Shown: positions 1-8,259, numbered from the stretch's first letter. The stretch is DNA of 64,000 bases from Brumimicrobium glaciale (GCF_004152935.1 NZ_SETE01000001.1:186001-250000), one strand, 5' to 3'. Made by a program: numbers and translations. The notes: generated by a model from the letters alone, not told the origin.

Positions 1-1
1 A

Positions 2-226
2 ATATTAAGAAATGAAGATACAATAAAGACATTCTCGATAAAATATGTTAGTGGTAAAATGATTAATTTAAACCAGCTTTTAATTTTCATCTTCTCATTT
101 TTGATTTTTATAATTATCAATAGAATATTTGAAATTTCAGCTCTACAGGGAAAGATTTACTTTGCAGTATTAGTCGTTCTAATATTTATTGCTCGTAAAC
201 CAGGCAAAATGATGATTGAAGAATGA
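2..226 (+). CDS. C-terminal end of a membrane protein (5' end outside window)
   Basis: An open frame enters from the left edge and stops with TGA at 224-226, giving about 74 residues. The readable part has a polar stretch followed by two hydrophobic segments separated by an Asn/Arg turn, and a short basic tail (RKPGKMM), so it looks like the last two transmembrane helices of an integral membrane protein. An internal ATG at 59-61 could start a 55-residue protein, but the frame is open to the edge, so truncation is more likely. I do not recognise the family. Confidence 0.5.
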   Translation: MLRNEDTIKTFSIKYVSGKMINLNQLLIFIFSFLIFIIINRIFEISALQGKIYFAVLVVLIFIARKPGKMMIEE

Positions 227-356
227 GAAAGATGTATAACACGACATAGCGCAAACCTTCAATTCCCACATTCATATAAATCTAAAAGTTCGTACCTTCG
301 ATAAAACATTCAACAATTAGATTCCACGAAAACATTAAGCAAAAAACAACTAATAA

Positions 357-710
357 ATGAAACCATACCTTCTTTTAATTTTCTTGATTTTGATTGGTAA
401 AACAGTTACAGCTGGTCAATTGGATGGTTTAGCAGGTCTTGATATTGTGGTTCCGGCTGTGCTTGTTAGTGCCTTATGCATTTTGGTCATTTTAGTATCA
501 TCGTTATTTAGATTTGTTGGTCAAGGAAATAAAGTAAATATTATCTTAAACATTGCTTGTGTTGTTTTAATTATTAGCTCGTTGATTTCAATCACAACCC
601 TTGGAGGCGGAATTGATCCAGGATTCTTGGCTACTTGCTGGGGTTTGATTTTAATTTCAATTGTTTTAATATTCTTGAATTTTCGCGTTGGTTTGAATCG
701 AAAGAAATAA
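357..710 (+). CDS. Small integral membrane protein, unknown function
   Basis: This 117-residue protein starts with a short hydrophobic segment (about residues 4-18, signal anchor or signal peptide), then has three clear hydrophobic stretches at about 30-52, 61-83 and 89-110, and ends in a basic RKK tail. There is no recognisable domain or catalytic motif. A TACCTTCG sequence at 293-300 is one mismatch from the Bacteroidota -7 box and could be its promoter. It stands alone, with intergenic DNA on both sides. No function is proposed. Confidence 0.6.
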   Translation: MKPYLLLIFLILIGKTVTAGQLDGLAGLDIVVPAVLVSALCILVILVSSLFRFVGQGNKVNIILNIACVVLIISSLISITTLGGGIDPGFLATCWGLILISIVLIFLNFRVGLNRKK

Positions 711-813
711 GTTGACCGATCTGGTCAACTAGGGTTGTCAATTTACAACTTTATTTCTGTGAATTTACGTTGATTAATTCCCCAAATAATTCTAAAACCC
801 CCTATTCGAAGCG

Positions 814-878
814 AAACAAATTGTAAACATTTTGAGTTTCACGTAAAAAATTATTATATTCGTACGTAAACAAATTGT
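814..878 (+). promoter_or_regulatory. Candidate promoter/operator of the toxin-antitoxin operon
   Basis: Just before the antitoxin start are two copies of an 11-bp direct repeat, AAACAAATTGT, at 814-824 and 868-878. Between them lies an interrupted inverted repeat, GTTTCACGTA (836-845) and TACGTAAAC (863-871). A TATATTCG element at 855-862 resembles the -7 promoter box and sits inside the inverted repeat. This arrangement suits autoregulation by a ribbon-helix-helix antitoxin; binding is inferred. Confidence 0.4.
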
Positions 879-879
879 T

Positions 880-1125
880 ATGGACAAAAAACTCACATTA
901 AGTCTGAATAAATCAGTTATTGAAAGTGCGAAGGATTATGCTAAATCGAATGATATTAGTTTGTCTAAACTTATCGAATCTTATTTGGCCGCGCTGGTCA
1001 AACATAAAAAAAGTCCGACAGAAATTACTCCTCTTGTAGAAAGTTTAAGTGGAGTAATTTCGCTAGACAAAGATTTTGATGTAAAAGATGCTTATGCAGA
1101 TTATTTAATAGAGAAATACAAATGA
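880..1125 (+). CDS. Antitoxin, DUF6364/ribbon-helix-helix type (VapB-like)
   Basis: The 81-residue protein opens with a basic beta-strand (KKLTLSLNKSVIESAKDYAK) followed by SLSKLIESYL, the pattern of a ribbon-helix-helix DNA-binding domain. The C-terminal 35 residues are acidic and probably bind the toxin. Its stop overlaps the start of the PIN-domain gene (ATGA overlap), the normal antitoxin-toxin order, so translation is probably coupled. The protein is expected to neutralise the PIN toxin and to repress the operon through the repeats upstream. The DUF6364 family name is from memory; the antitoxin role follows from size, fold and context. Confidence 0.8.
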   Translation: MDKKLTLSLNKSVIESAKDYAKSNDISLSKLIESYLAALVKHKKSPTEITPLVESLSGVISLDKDFDVKDAYADYLIEKYK

Positions 1126-1535
1126 GCAGATTACTTATTGATACCAATATTGTAATAGACCTCCTTTCACGGAGAGAAAAATTCTATGACGAAGCTGCCG
1201 ATTTATTCTCTCGAGCAGACAAGAAAGAGTTGAAATTAACAACATCAACTTTAACAATTGCGAATACAAATTACATTCTATCTAAATTCAAATCCGCAAA
1301 AGAAGCCAGGGAGATTTTAAGAAAATTTAAAGTTCTCGTAGAATTATTGGCGCTAGATGATAAAGTAACTGAATTAGCATTGAGTGATGAGGATTTTCCT
1401 GATTTTGAAGATGGTCTACAGTATTATTCTGCAATAGAAAATCAAATTGATGTGATTATTACTCGAAATAAAAAGGATTTCAAAAACTCAAAAATTCCTG
1501 TTATGACCGCTAGAGAATTTTTAGCTTTGAAATAA
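1122..1535 (+). CDS. PIN-domain toxin ribonuclease (VapC-like)
   Basis: The 137-residue protein has the PIN-domain layout: LLIDTN at the N-terminus with Asp7, an acidic cluster DFPDFEDGLQ (91-100, with Asp97 as probable metal ligand), and IITRNKKDF near residues 112-120 that closes the active site. VapC-type PIN proteins are Mg-dependent RNases, usually cleaving tRNA or rRNA. The four-base overlap with the RHH antitoxin gene supports a type II toxin-antitoxin pair. All recognisable acidic positions are present, so it looks intact. The RNA target cannot be read from sequence. Confidence 0.85.
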   Translation: MSRLLIDTNIVIDLLSRREKFYDEAADLFSRADKKELKLTTSTLTIANTNYILSKFKSAKEAREILRKFKVLVELLALDDKVTELALSDEDFPDFEDGLQYYSAIENQIDVIITRNKKDFKNSKIPVMTAREFLALK

Positions 1536-1683
1536 TTCAATGGAAATCAATAATATCTATGAAACTTCACTTAACTAAAAGTGAGGAAACAGAGCATTGG
1601 TTGAATTTAAAATTACTATTTTGCTTTAAAAAATACTTGATTTTATTAATTCGGGTAAAAAATAAACTTTTAAACACACTCTT

Positions 1684-2136
1684 ATGAAAACATTTTTCAC
1701 TTTTATTATCGCGTCTTTAATACATTTTTGCTCTTACTCTCAAATCACAGATACTTGTGAATATGTTAGCCAAAATTATTCTCTTGGCGGGTTAGACTGT
1801 GCATGGGGCGTTTATCAGGCCGGATTTCCGATTGACTCTTATCAGTGGGTTAATTGTGATAGTATATATGCGCCTTTCATTGATGACACTATGGAGTTTA
1901 TAATGTCGGATTATGGTGGGAATGTCGCTGTCATAATAGAAGCTTACGGTTGTGTCGATACTAGTTACTGTCATGATATGTGTACTGTGGGAATTAATGA
2001 ATTCTCTATTGAATCGAAAAAAGAAATCATAAAAATTATCGATTTATCAGGCAGGGAGACAGAAGAAAAATCGGGCGAAATATTAATATATATTTATGCT
2101 GATGGGACAAGAGAAAAAGTGATCAAAACTAAATAA
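1684..2136 (+). CDS. Small secreted protein with probable type IX secretion C-terminal tail
   Basis: This 150-residue protein has a signal peptide (MKTFFTFIIASLIHFCSYSQ, cleavage near residue 19-20) and a Cys-rich central part (about five cysteines between residues 25 and 105) that could form disulfides. The last 45 residues, with IIKIIDLSGRETEEKSGE, IYIYADGT and EKVIK, resemble the short C-terminal sorting domains with a D-x-x-GRE-T turn seen on type IX secretion cargo in Crocinitomicaceae-like bacteria. I infer export and cell-surface or secreted location. No enzymatic motif is visible. It is monocistronic. Confidence 0.6.
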   Translation: MKTFFTFIIASLIHFCSYSQITDTCEYVSQNYSLGGLDCAWGVYQAGFPIDSYQWVNCDSIYAPFIDDTMEFIMSDYGGNVAVIIEAYGCVDTSYCHDMCTVGINEFSIESKKEIIKIIDLSGRETEEKSGEILIYIYADGTREKVIKTK

Positions 2137-2199
2137 ATTTAAATTTTTGAGAAAAATCTGTAACTCCTTAAGTTAGGTTACTTTTTAAACTCCGTGTTT

Positions 2200-2934
2200 A
2201 TGAAAATAAAATCGTTAATTCCCAGTATTCTAATTTTAGCAATTATGTCTCAATCCAGCTGTTCAACCAATAAATCCCTAACATTCGAAATTCCCAAAAA
2301 AGGATTTAAAGTCGTTCAACATATTCCAGTAGATGCGGAGGGAAGAGATAAAAACGCATTGTATTTAACGCCACGGAGAATTACAGCATCAGAATTCAAT
2401 ACGCCTGAACTCAATACTTTTATTGATACAATGAATGCAGTAATGTTGAGAGAAGAAGGAGTTGGAATTGCGGCAAATCAATTAGGAAAAAGATTACAAA
2501 TTTTCATCATTGAAGCAATGGACGACAACCCACGATATCAAGTCTTGGGAACAGTGAGTAATCAGGTTTTTATTAATCCAATAATCACCAAAGTTTCCGA
2601 AGAACGCAAAAACTTTTGGCATGGATGCTTGAGTGCAAATGGAGAAGACAGAGGAAATGTGGCCACTTTTGAATGGATTGAATATGAATGTCAAAATCAA
2701 AAAGGAGAAATTCAAAAAGGAAGACTGGAAGGATTTGGTGCGGTGATTTTTCAACATGAATACAGGCATTTAATGAAAGGCACTTATTTAGATCACGCCA
2801 AACATTTGCTTCCAAAAGCTGAATTGGATAAAAAACTTAAATCAGGAGAAGTGCCGTTCTTTGAGTTAGCAAACGACACTTTACCATTGTTGATTGAAGG
2901 TTATCAATTGGGGAAGAATCTTGAGGATTATTGA
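2200..2934 (+). CDS. Peptide deformylase-like lipoprotein
   Basis: The protein has the three peptide deformylase motifs in order: GVGIAANQ (about 87-94, motif 1 GxGxAAxQ), HGCLS (motif 2, usually EGCLS, metal-ligand Cys143) and QHEYRHL (motif 3 HExxH, residues 186-190). Unlike cytosolic deformylases it begins with a hydrophobic signal ending in SQSSC, a plausible lipobox with Cys21, so it should be an exported lipoprotein. At about 244 residues it is longer than a normal deformylase (about 165-190). The motif 2 Glu is His. I chose ATG at 2200; a GTG two codons earlier would only add Met-Phe. Deformylation of Met-tRNA products is a cytosolic job, so the substrate here is unknown and could be another N-formyl or acyl peptide. 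Confidence 0.75.
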   Translation: MKIKSLIPSILILAIMSQSSCSTNKSLTFEIPKKGFKVVQHIPVDAEGRDKNALYLTPRRITASEFNTPELNTFIDTMNAVMLREEGVGIAANQLGKRLQIFIIEAMDDNPRYQVLGTVSNQVFINPIITKVSEERKNFWHGCLSANGEDRGNVATFEWIEYECQNQKGEIQKGRLEGFGAVIFQHEYRHLMKGTYLDHAKHLLPKAELDKKLKSGEVPFFELANDTLPLLIEGYQLGKNLEDY

Positions 2935-2983
2935 TTTGGAAAGTTTGGGATTTACAAACCCGATTTAATATTATCCAACACAA

Positions 2984-3035
2984 GTAAAAAAATCCGTGTT
3001 AATCTGTGTTCGAAGATCCGTGTCATCCGCGTTCC
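2984..3035. repeat. Dispersed 22-bp-periodic repeat (ATCCGTGT type)
   Basis: Two imperfect modules of about 22 bp lie head to tail; ATCCGTGT occurs twice with ATCTGTGTT between. Read on the minus strand this is the CACAGATTAACACGGAT class of intergenic repeat, and related modules occur at 18091-18134 and 19663-19705. It lies directly upstream of the barrel gene and has no convincing coding potential. Confidence 0.5.
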
Positions 3036-3113
3036 ATTACAGCGCAAAAAACCACTAAATCTATTTCTCTCACAACTGTGAGAGATTTTGTATTTTTACA
3101 AACAAAAAAACCA

Positions 3114-4196
3114 TTGAAATACATATTACTTTTCCTCTTTATCGTTTTAGCTGTTTTTCCTTCAACGTTAAATGCACAAGAAAAAGACACAACCAAATAT
3201 TCCCCCAAAATAATCGGAATTCCTATCCTTTTTTACGGGCCAGAAACACGTTTAGGATTTGGAGCGGCAGGATTTTTTAGTTTTAAAACGAATCCAAACG
3301 ATACAATTTTACGCCCTTCGCAAATCAATTTAGGAGCTGCTTATACTTTAGAAAAACAAGTTTTAACCTACGCTTCCTTTGATATTTGGATGCTGCAAAA
3401 CAAGATAGTTTTTAATGGTGAAATTGGGTATTATCGCTACTTCTATAACTTTTACGGACTAGGAAATTCGCCTAGAGAAGTAGAGCAATATTCTGTTAAT
3501 TATCCACGTATTCGATTTAAAGGATATTATGAAATCTTACCCGCTTTTTATGCTGGAATCAATTACACTTTTGATCAATTCAGTATTGTGGAAAGAGCGG
3601 AAGGAGGAAAATTGATTCAAGATAATATTACAGGAAGTAAAGGTGGAATAATAAGTGGATTAGGAATTGGACTTAAATACGATACACGAAATCAGAATTT
3701 TTATCCCACAAAAGGATATTCCATAAAAGCAAGTTTTGAGCGTTTTGGACAATGGGTGGGAAGTGATTTCAGCTACAATCTAACTTCAATTGATGCGATA
3801 AGGTATTTTGATTTGAAAAAAGACCGTGTGATTGCTGCTAATATTTACGGAAGATTTATACAAGGCGACGCACCCTTTTTTCACCTATCGGGAATAGGAG
3901 GAAACAGCAGAATGCGCGGATATTACGAAGGTTATTGGCTCGCCAAACAAAAATTAGGTTGGCAAGCGGAATACAGAATGCCTTTATTTTGGCGACTCGG
4001 AATGGTAGCTTTTGCAGGAAATGCGGTTGTAGCGAATCAAATCGATCAATTTAGTTGGGAAAATATCCGCACAACAGCAGGACTAGGATTACGCTTTAAA
4101 ATAGACAAAGAAAGAAAAATAAATGCAAGAATAGATTTTGGAATTTCCAGCGATTTAACAACAGGTTTTTACTTTACAATTGGAGAGGCGTTTTAG
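3114..4196 (+). CDS. Outer membrane protein of the BamA/surface antigen (D15) type, barrel only
   Basis: From a TTG at 3114 the protein begins with a good signal peptide (KYILLFLFIVLAVFPSTLNAQ) and is about 360 residues. I prefer this start because a GTG at 3006 would place a 36-residue polar, repeat-encoded stretch before the signal. The mature part is rich in alternating aromatic strands, with YDTRNQNFYPTKGYSIKASF and NSRMRGYYEG, the latter matching the RGF-like loop of Omp85 barrels. There are no POTRA domains, so it is a short patatin-linked-like or accessory barrel. The function is probably in the outer membrane, but the substrate is unknown. It converges on the larger barrel gene at 4333-6024. 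Confidence 0.75.
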   Translation: MKYILLFLFIVLAVFPSTLNAQEKDTTKYSPKIIGIPILFYGPETRLGFGAAGFFSFKTNPNDTILRPSQINLGAAYTLEKQVLTYASFDIWMLQNKIVFNGEIGYYRYFYNFYGLGNSPREVEQYSVNYPRIRFKGYYEILPAFYAGINYTFDQFSIVERAEGGKLIQDNITGSKGGIISGLGIGLKYDTRNQNFYPTKGYSIKASFERFGQWVGSDFSYNLTSIDAIRYFDLKKDRVIAANIYGRFIQGDAPFFHLSGIGGNSRMRGYYEGYWLAKQKLGWQAEYRMPLFWRLGMVAFAGNAVVANQIDQFSWENIRTTAGLGLRFKIDKERKINARIDFGISSDLTTGFYFTIGEAF

Positions 4197-4332
4197 ATTA
4201 TTGGCTTTAAGCTAAATGCCGTAGGCTAGATTAAGCATTTAATACGATAGTATTTTCGATAAAAAGTGTTGGAAATAAAGAATTTAATTTAAAAACAAAG
4301 CATAAACTAGCATAAAGCCTAAAGTCAATAGG

Positions 4333-6024
4333 TTAAAAATAAGTCACATACCCAAAATGCACTTTCCCATCTTTCAATTCAATCGGATTATTGAATTGTT
4401 TTCCGAGTGCATAGGAAATGGAGAAAATTCCCAGATTTGTACCGAAACTAAAACCTAATCCAAATCCAAAAGGATCGTCACTGGCATAATTTATTGAGTT
4501 GTTTTCATAAAAAGATTGATCAAAAAATGCAAATGCATGTGAAGTTCTGTCCACTAAAAAGCGATATTCCACAGTGAAAGTTGTGAGTGTTGTGGCAAAA
4601 AGTAATTCTTCGTTAAACCCACGTTGAGTTGTCAATCCACCAAATCTAAAAACTTCATTTTGATAGATTTTCGGTGCATAATAACTGCGAGTCGTGTTGG
4701 CCAATCTCAGCACATGTCTTCTCGCAAGTGGAAAGAAAGCTTCCATGTTTAAATTCCCTTTAAATGTCGTTGAAATTGTAGTGCTGTCTGCTTGCGTTGG
4801 TCGGCTTTTTCTTCTACCTGCAGAAATATCAAACGACAATCGGAATCCTTTACTTGGATTGGGTAAAAAATCAACATTGTTTCGGTAAAGTCCAATTCCA
4901 TAACTGTTGTTTGACAAAGAAGATAAATTATTGTTTGGAATGGATGAAGCGCCTGAGAGTAAATTAGAGTTGTTGGCTTGATAAAATACTTTTATATAGC
5001 TTCCTCCAGTTAAAAAATAACGAATTCCGAGATTCACATTCGTGCTCAAAAATGTACTGTCTTGTTTGTATAAATCGAATTTAGTGTCAATTCCAAAAGG
5101 TGTGTTAAATAGAAACGGGAAGCTAAAACTCAAGTCTAATTCTTGTGTTTTGGGTTGTAAACTTTTCCAATTGATGTCTAATTCTTCTCCGCGTTTGAGA
5201 ATGTTGAGTAATTTCAATCTAACATCGCCTGTGATATTTGTTTTTTCGGTTCCAGGATCGGGTTGTAAACCAACAATTCCATTGATCAAACTTACAGGCA
5301 CACTTTCTAAATAAAGATATAAATCTGCTCCATCAGGTGTAAATAGAATTTCATGCGGACGAATTTCTTTAATGAATTGAATTTGATCAATCTTGTTTGA
5401 AATATTGCGCAAAAGTTCGGCATTGTAATCATCTCCTTCTTTTATTGCAATTGCATTATTGACGAATTTATTTTGGACCTTAGATTCTCCTTTAATCAAA
5501 ATAGATTTGATTTTTACTGGTGGTCCTTTATCAATATTCAAATGCGCATTTGATATTCCAGGTTCAATAACGTCAACAGTAAGAAATACTTTAGAGAAAG
5601 GATATCCATTATCGTTCAAGTAAGTGTTTAGTCCTTTCAAAAGTTGTTCGACCAAATTGGGTTTAAATGGCAATTTGGCAATCATTCGCTCATTGATTCT
5701 TGGAACTTTACTAATAATGTATGCATCTTCCTCATCAAAGGAGATATTTAGTTTTTCAAATTGTTCTCCGCGGTAATAATTTACCAATACAATATCATCG
5801 ATAAACCTTACTGAATCGACAGATGCTAAGACGTATCCTTGTTTGATATGTTTACTTCTTATTTTTTTTAGATATTGAATAACTTCTTCTTTCTCATCCA
5901 AAACAATTTCCTTTTTAGGTTTAAAAGGATCCTGCTCTTGTGAAATAAAAGACAAATGATAAGAATTTTGACCCAATAGTGGGAGGGAGAATAAAATTCC
6001 AAGAAGCATTAGTATTCTTATCAT
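4333..6024 (-). CDS. BamA/TamA family outer membrane protein with POTRA-like region
   Basis: The 563-residue protein has a signal peptide ending at LLGQ, then about 220 residues of POTRA-like alpha/beta sequence (for example IKSILIKGESKVQNKFV...IKEGDDYN, a typical POTRA strand and acidic loop), then a C-terminal barrel with FRFGGLTTQRGFNEE carrying the conserved RGF loop and a terminal aromatic residue (YVTYF). Omp85 family members insert or translocate proteins at the outer membrane. It is shorter than BamA (usually about 800 residues with five POTRAs), so TamA-like or another Omp85 paralogue is more likely. It is monocistronic; a partial copy of a dispersed hairpin repeat lies just upstream (about 6026-6066). 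Confidence 0.8.
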   Translation of the reverse strand: MIRILMLLGILFSLPLLGQNSYHLSFISQEQDPFKPKKEIVLDEKEEVIQYLKKIRSKHIKQGYVLASVDSVRFIDDIVLVNYYRGEQFEKLNISFDEEDAYIISKVPRINERMIAKLPFKPNLVEQLLKGLNTYLNDNGYPFSKVFLTVDVIEPGISNAHLNIDKGPPVKIKSILIKGESKVQNKFVNNAIAIKEGDDYNAELLRNISNKIDQIQFIKEIRPHEILFTPDGADLYLYLESVPVSLINGIVGLQPDPGTEKTNITGDVRLKLLNILKRGEELDINWKSLQPKTQELDLSFSFPFLFNTPFGIDTKFDLYKQDSTFLSTNVNLGIRYFLTGGSYIKVFYQANNSNLLSGASSIPNNNLSSLSNNSYGIGLYRNNVDFLPNPSKGFRLSFDISAGRRKSRPTQADSTTISTTFKGNLNMEAFFPLARRHVLRLANTTRSYYAPKIYQNEVFRFGGLTTQRGFNEELLFATTLTTFTVEYRFLVDRTSHAFAFFDQSFYENNSINYASDDPFGFGLGFSFGTNLGIFSISYALGKQFNNPIELKDGKVHFGYVTYF

Positions 6025-6158
6025 ACAACAAGCATTAACGCAGTTATTAACGTTTTATTCTTTACAAGTTTCAAAAATCAAATTCTAAAAATTCGTTAAG
6101 TTACTTGTTATTCTATATATTTACGGACATCAAACAAATTATAAAAAAAATAAAAGCT

Positions 6159-6299
6159 ATGAAAAAAATGATGCCTTTGGCTTTCGTCGGACTACTTTTT
6201 GTATCTATCGCTTCATCATGTGGCTCTTCTAAAGCAAAATGTGATGCTTATGGAGATATCGATACGAAAACGGAACAAAATGACTTAGCTCACCAATAA
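6159..6299 (+). CDS. Very small lipoprotein, unknown function
   Basis: From ATG at 6159 the product is 46 residues: a short signal (MKKMMPLAFVGLLFVSIASS) ending at a lipobox-like SSC with Cys21, followed by a polar tail containing a second Cys and DIDTKTEQND. An upstream in-frame ATG at 6105 would put 18 extra polar residues before the signal, so I rejected it. A terminator hairpin follows at once. Such minimal lipoproteins are common in Flavobacteriales and mostly unstudied. Confidence 0.6.
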   Translation: MKKMMPLAFVGLLFVSIASSCGSSKAKCDAYGDIDTKTEQNDLAHQ

Positions 6300-6340
6300 C
6301 TAGAGCGATTCCTCCGATAGCTATCGGGTTCAAAATATTC

Positions 6341-6371
6341 AATAGGTATAATTCATTTTATACCTATTTTT
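6341..6371. terminator. Hairpin terminator shared by convergent genes
   Basis: A perfect 11-bp stem (AATAGGTATAA, 6341-6351, with its complement at 6358-6368) and a 6-nt loop are followed by a T run on the plus strand. The stop codon of the SCO1 gene (6364-6366, minus strand) lies inside the stem, so the hairpin serves the end of the small lipoprotein gene and overlaps the end of the opposing gene. A separate perfect palindrome CCGATAGCTATCGG lies at 6314-6327. Confidence 0.75.
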
Positions 6372-7026
6372 CATTTAATAAAAGATCAATATCTTCCATC
6401 ATTATATCTATTTCTTCAGTGCTTGTTCCATCGTAATATCCACGAATCCTTAACTGTTCATCTACCAATACGAAATTGTTGGTATGAATAAAGTCTGATC
6501 CAGCGTCACCTAAATTCATTGCTTCTGCTGGTTTCAATACAAAGAAAGAATTACGTGCTAAACTATATAAGTCAGCTTTCGTTCCGGTTAAAAAATGCCA
6601 TTGTCCATCGACTGCATTGTGTTTATCAGCGTAAGCTCTCATTACCTTAACATCATCAATCTCCGGATCAACTGTAAAACTCAATATCTTCACATCTTTG
6701 TTTCCATTAAATCTTTTTTGAACACGTGTCATCTCTTCAGTCATCACCGGACAAATAGTTAAACATGTTGTAAAGAAATATTCAGCTACAAATATTTTTC
6801 CTTTAACATCTTCCAAAGTGATTGTTTCACCATTCTGATTCGTTAAAGCAAACTCTCCAATTCTGTGACCGATTCCCATATTAATTAATTCTGGATTTAC
6901 CATTTCTGAATTAACATCTCTGGGTTGAATAACAGGAAGCTGTTTTCTGTCTTGTGCGCTTTTATTAATGTAGTATGCCGTGAAAATCCCAATTACCAAT
7001 ATAATAAACGTTAGAAAAACTCTCAT
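6364..7026 (-). CDS. SCO1/SenC family copper-binding thioredoxin-fold protein
   Basis: The 220-residue protein has an N-terminal membrane anchor (residues 1-20) and a thioredoxin-like domain with the SCO signature CLTICP (Cys88 and Cys92, CxxxC) and the third ligand His181 in DFIHTNNFVLVD. SCO proteins deliver copper to the CuA site of cytochrome c oxidase or act as thiol-disulfide reductases facing the periplasm. All three metal ligands are present, so copper binding is expected. No oxidase genes are adjacent. A TATTTTTG -7 box lies 16 nt upstream of the start. Confidence 0.9.
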   Translation of the reverse strand: MRVFLTFIILVIGIFTAYYINKSAQDRKQLPVIQPRDVNSEMVNPELINMGIGHRIGEFALTNQNGETITLEDVKGKIFVAEYFFTTCLTICPVMTEEMTRVQKRFNGNKDVKILSFTVDPEIDDVKVMRAYADKHNAVDGQWHFLTGTKADLYSLARNSFFVLKPAEAMNLGDAGSDFIHTNNFVLVDEQLRIRGYYDGTSTEEIDIMMEDIDLLLNEK

Positions 7027-7042
7027 GTGACTTGTTTTACTA

Positions 7043-7050
7043 CAAAAATA
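7043..7050 (-). promoter_or_regulatory. -7 promoter box TATTTTTG of the SCO1 gene
   Basis: Read on the minus strand the sequence is TATTTTTG, an exact match to the Bacteroidota TAnnTTTG element, ending 16 nt before the SCO1 ATG. No good -33 TTTG is visible at the expected distance. Confidence 0.5.
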
Positions 7051-7123
7051 TCGATTTAAACGGTCAGTTATTGAGCATTAACAAATTATTACAATTCAAA
7101 GTTCAAAAAATTCAAACCAGAAG

Positions 7124-7161
7124 ATACAATGTAGAGGCGTTTTTAAAACGTCCATTCCATT
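7124..7161. repeat. REP-like palindrome (CGTTTT/AAAACG variant)
   Basis: TACAATGTAGAGG precedes a CGTTTT-T-AAAACG palindrome followed by TCCATTCCATT. It is the inverted form of the repeats at 9537-9822 and 47527-47571, with the same flanks but different stem bases. It lies between the SCO1 gene and the next minus-strand gene. Confidence 0.6.
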
Positions 7162-7226
7162 TTAGATACAATTCATGGATTCAAAAATTCAATTCCCATT
7201 CCAAATTCAATACCATTTCCACCAAC

Positions 7227-7263
7227 AAAAAATCCAGATTTGAAATCATCAAATCTGGATTTT
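7227..7263 (-). terminator. Rho-independent terminator of the coiled-coil protein gene
   Basis: A perfect 13-bp stem (AAATCCAGATTTG at 7230-7242, complement at 7250-7262) with a 7-nt loop lies 22 bp beyond the stop of the minus-strand gene at 7285. On the minus strand it is followed by a run of T. Confidence 0.85.
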
Positions 7264-7284
7264 ATCAAAAAGCATATTAATTTT

Positions 7285-8259
7285 CTATTTCAAAGTAAAA
7301 GTATCTTTTCCTACTAAAGCTCCGTCAGCATAAACTTTTAACACATAATTTCCGCTAGCTATTTCTTTTCCTTCCAAGTTGTAAACGATTGTCATATCAA
7401 TTAATTGACCTTGATAATTGATTTCACGTTTTCCTGTGTATAGGATTTCACTACCGGCGATTTGTGTTACATCGCTTGGACGTTTGTAAATTACTTGACC
7501 ATTAGGATCTGTAATCTGCATATAGATTGTTTTATTTCCTGTTCGGGCAATTTTGTTTTCTCCAATTGTGAAAGTACAAGAAAGAACTTCAGCTCTTGCA
7601 GCGCGGTTCACACTTTTCGTATCTCCTCCAAATGTTTGGTATCTCAATGCTTCACTCACAAAGTTGAAAGCATTTAGTTTAGCTCCTTTAGTTAATAATT
7701 CAGCATTTTGATCATTTTGTTTTCTCAATTCATCACGTTCCGCTTGTGTTAAATTCAATTCAGAACTTGTTTTGTCTAAACGTGAAGTTAAATCGATATT
7801 CAAAGTGTTTAAAGAATCAATCGTAATTAAGTAACGATTCATGATTTGACGCAATTGTTCATTACGCTTCTTTAATTTGTTGATTTGATAGTAACTTCTG
7901 TTTTTCGTGTCTGATAATTGTGCTAAAAGTACGCTAATACTGTCCTTTTGAGCTTGAAGACTGTCTGATTTAGAAGCATCTTTTTCAATCAATTTATCAT
8001 AAGTATCCAACATCATTTGGAAATCCTTTTTTAAATCCATTGTGGATCCATCAATGTAACCTGATAAGGCTTCATTCATTGATTGCATTTCTAGTTCAAG
8101 CTGAGCGTTTGTTGTTTGACAACTTTTATAAGCTTTTGATTCTTTCGAATACATCCAGCCTAATGCTCCTGCTCCTAATAAAGCAATTATTGTGATCAAT
8201 ATCCATATTCCAGAATTTGATTTTTTTTGCTCGGTATGATTTTTATTTTCTTCAGACAT
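7285..8259 (-). CDS. Single-pass membrane protein with long coiled coil
   Basis: The 324-residue protein has about 13 polar residues, a transmembrane helix (about 14-34, WILITIIALLGAGALGWMY), then roughly 150 residues of heptad-rich coiled coil containing Leu, Gln and Lys, and a C-terminal globular domain of beta-rich sequence (FTIGENKIARTGNKTIYMQI ... VLKVYADG). It is probably anchored in the inner membrane with the coiled coil in the periplasm. I know of similar unnamed proteins in Flavobacteriales, but no function. It lies downstream of prfB with a 71-bp gap and ends in a strong terminator. Confidence 0.65.
   Translation of the reverse strand: MSEENKNHTEQKKSNSGIWILITIIALLGAGALGWMYSKESKAYKSCQTTNAQLELEMQSMNEALSGYIDGSTMDLKKDFQMMLDTYDKLIEKDASKSDSLQAQKDSISVLLAQLSDTKNRSYYQINKLKKRNEQLRQIMNRYLITIDSLNTLNIDLTSRLDKTSSELNLTQAERDELRKQNDQNAELLTKGAKLNAFNFVSEALRYQTFGGDTKSVNRAARAEVLSCTFTIGENKIARTGNKTIYMQITDPNGQVIYKRPSDVTQIAGSEILYTGKREINYQGQLIDMTIVYNLEGKEIASGNYVLKVYADGALVGKDTFTLK

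Noticed and set aside
3006-3113. Upstream GTG extension of the barrel protein at 3114
   Set aside because: It would translate the intergenic repeat and put 36 polar residues before the signal peptide.
7032-7280. 82-residue plus-strand frame between the SCO1 and coiled-coil protein genes
   Set aside because: It spans a REP-like palindrome and a terminator hairpin and has no start signal or domain; it is noncoding.
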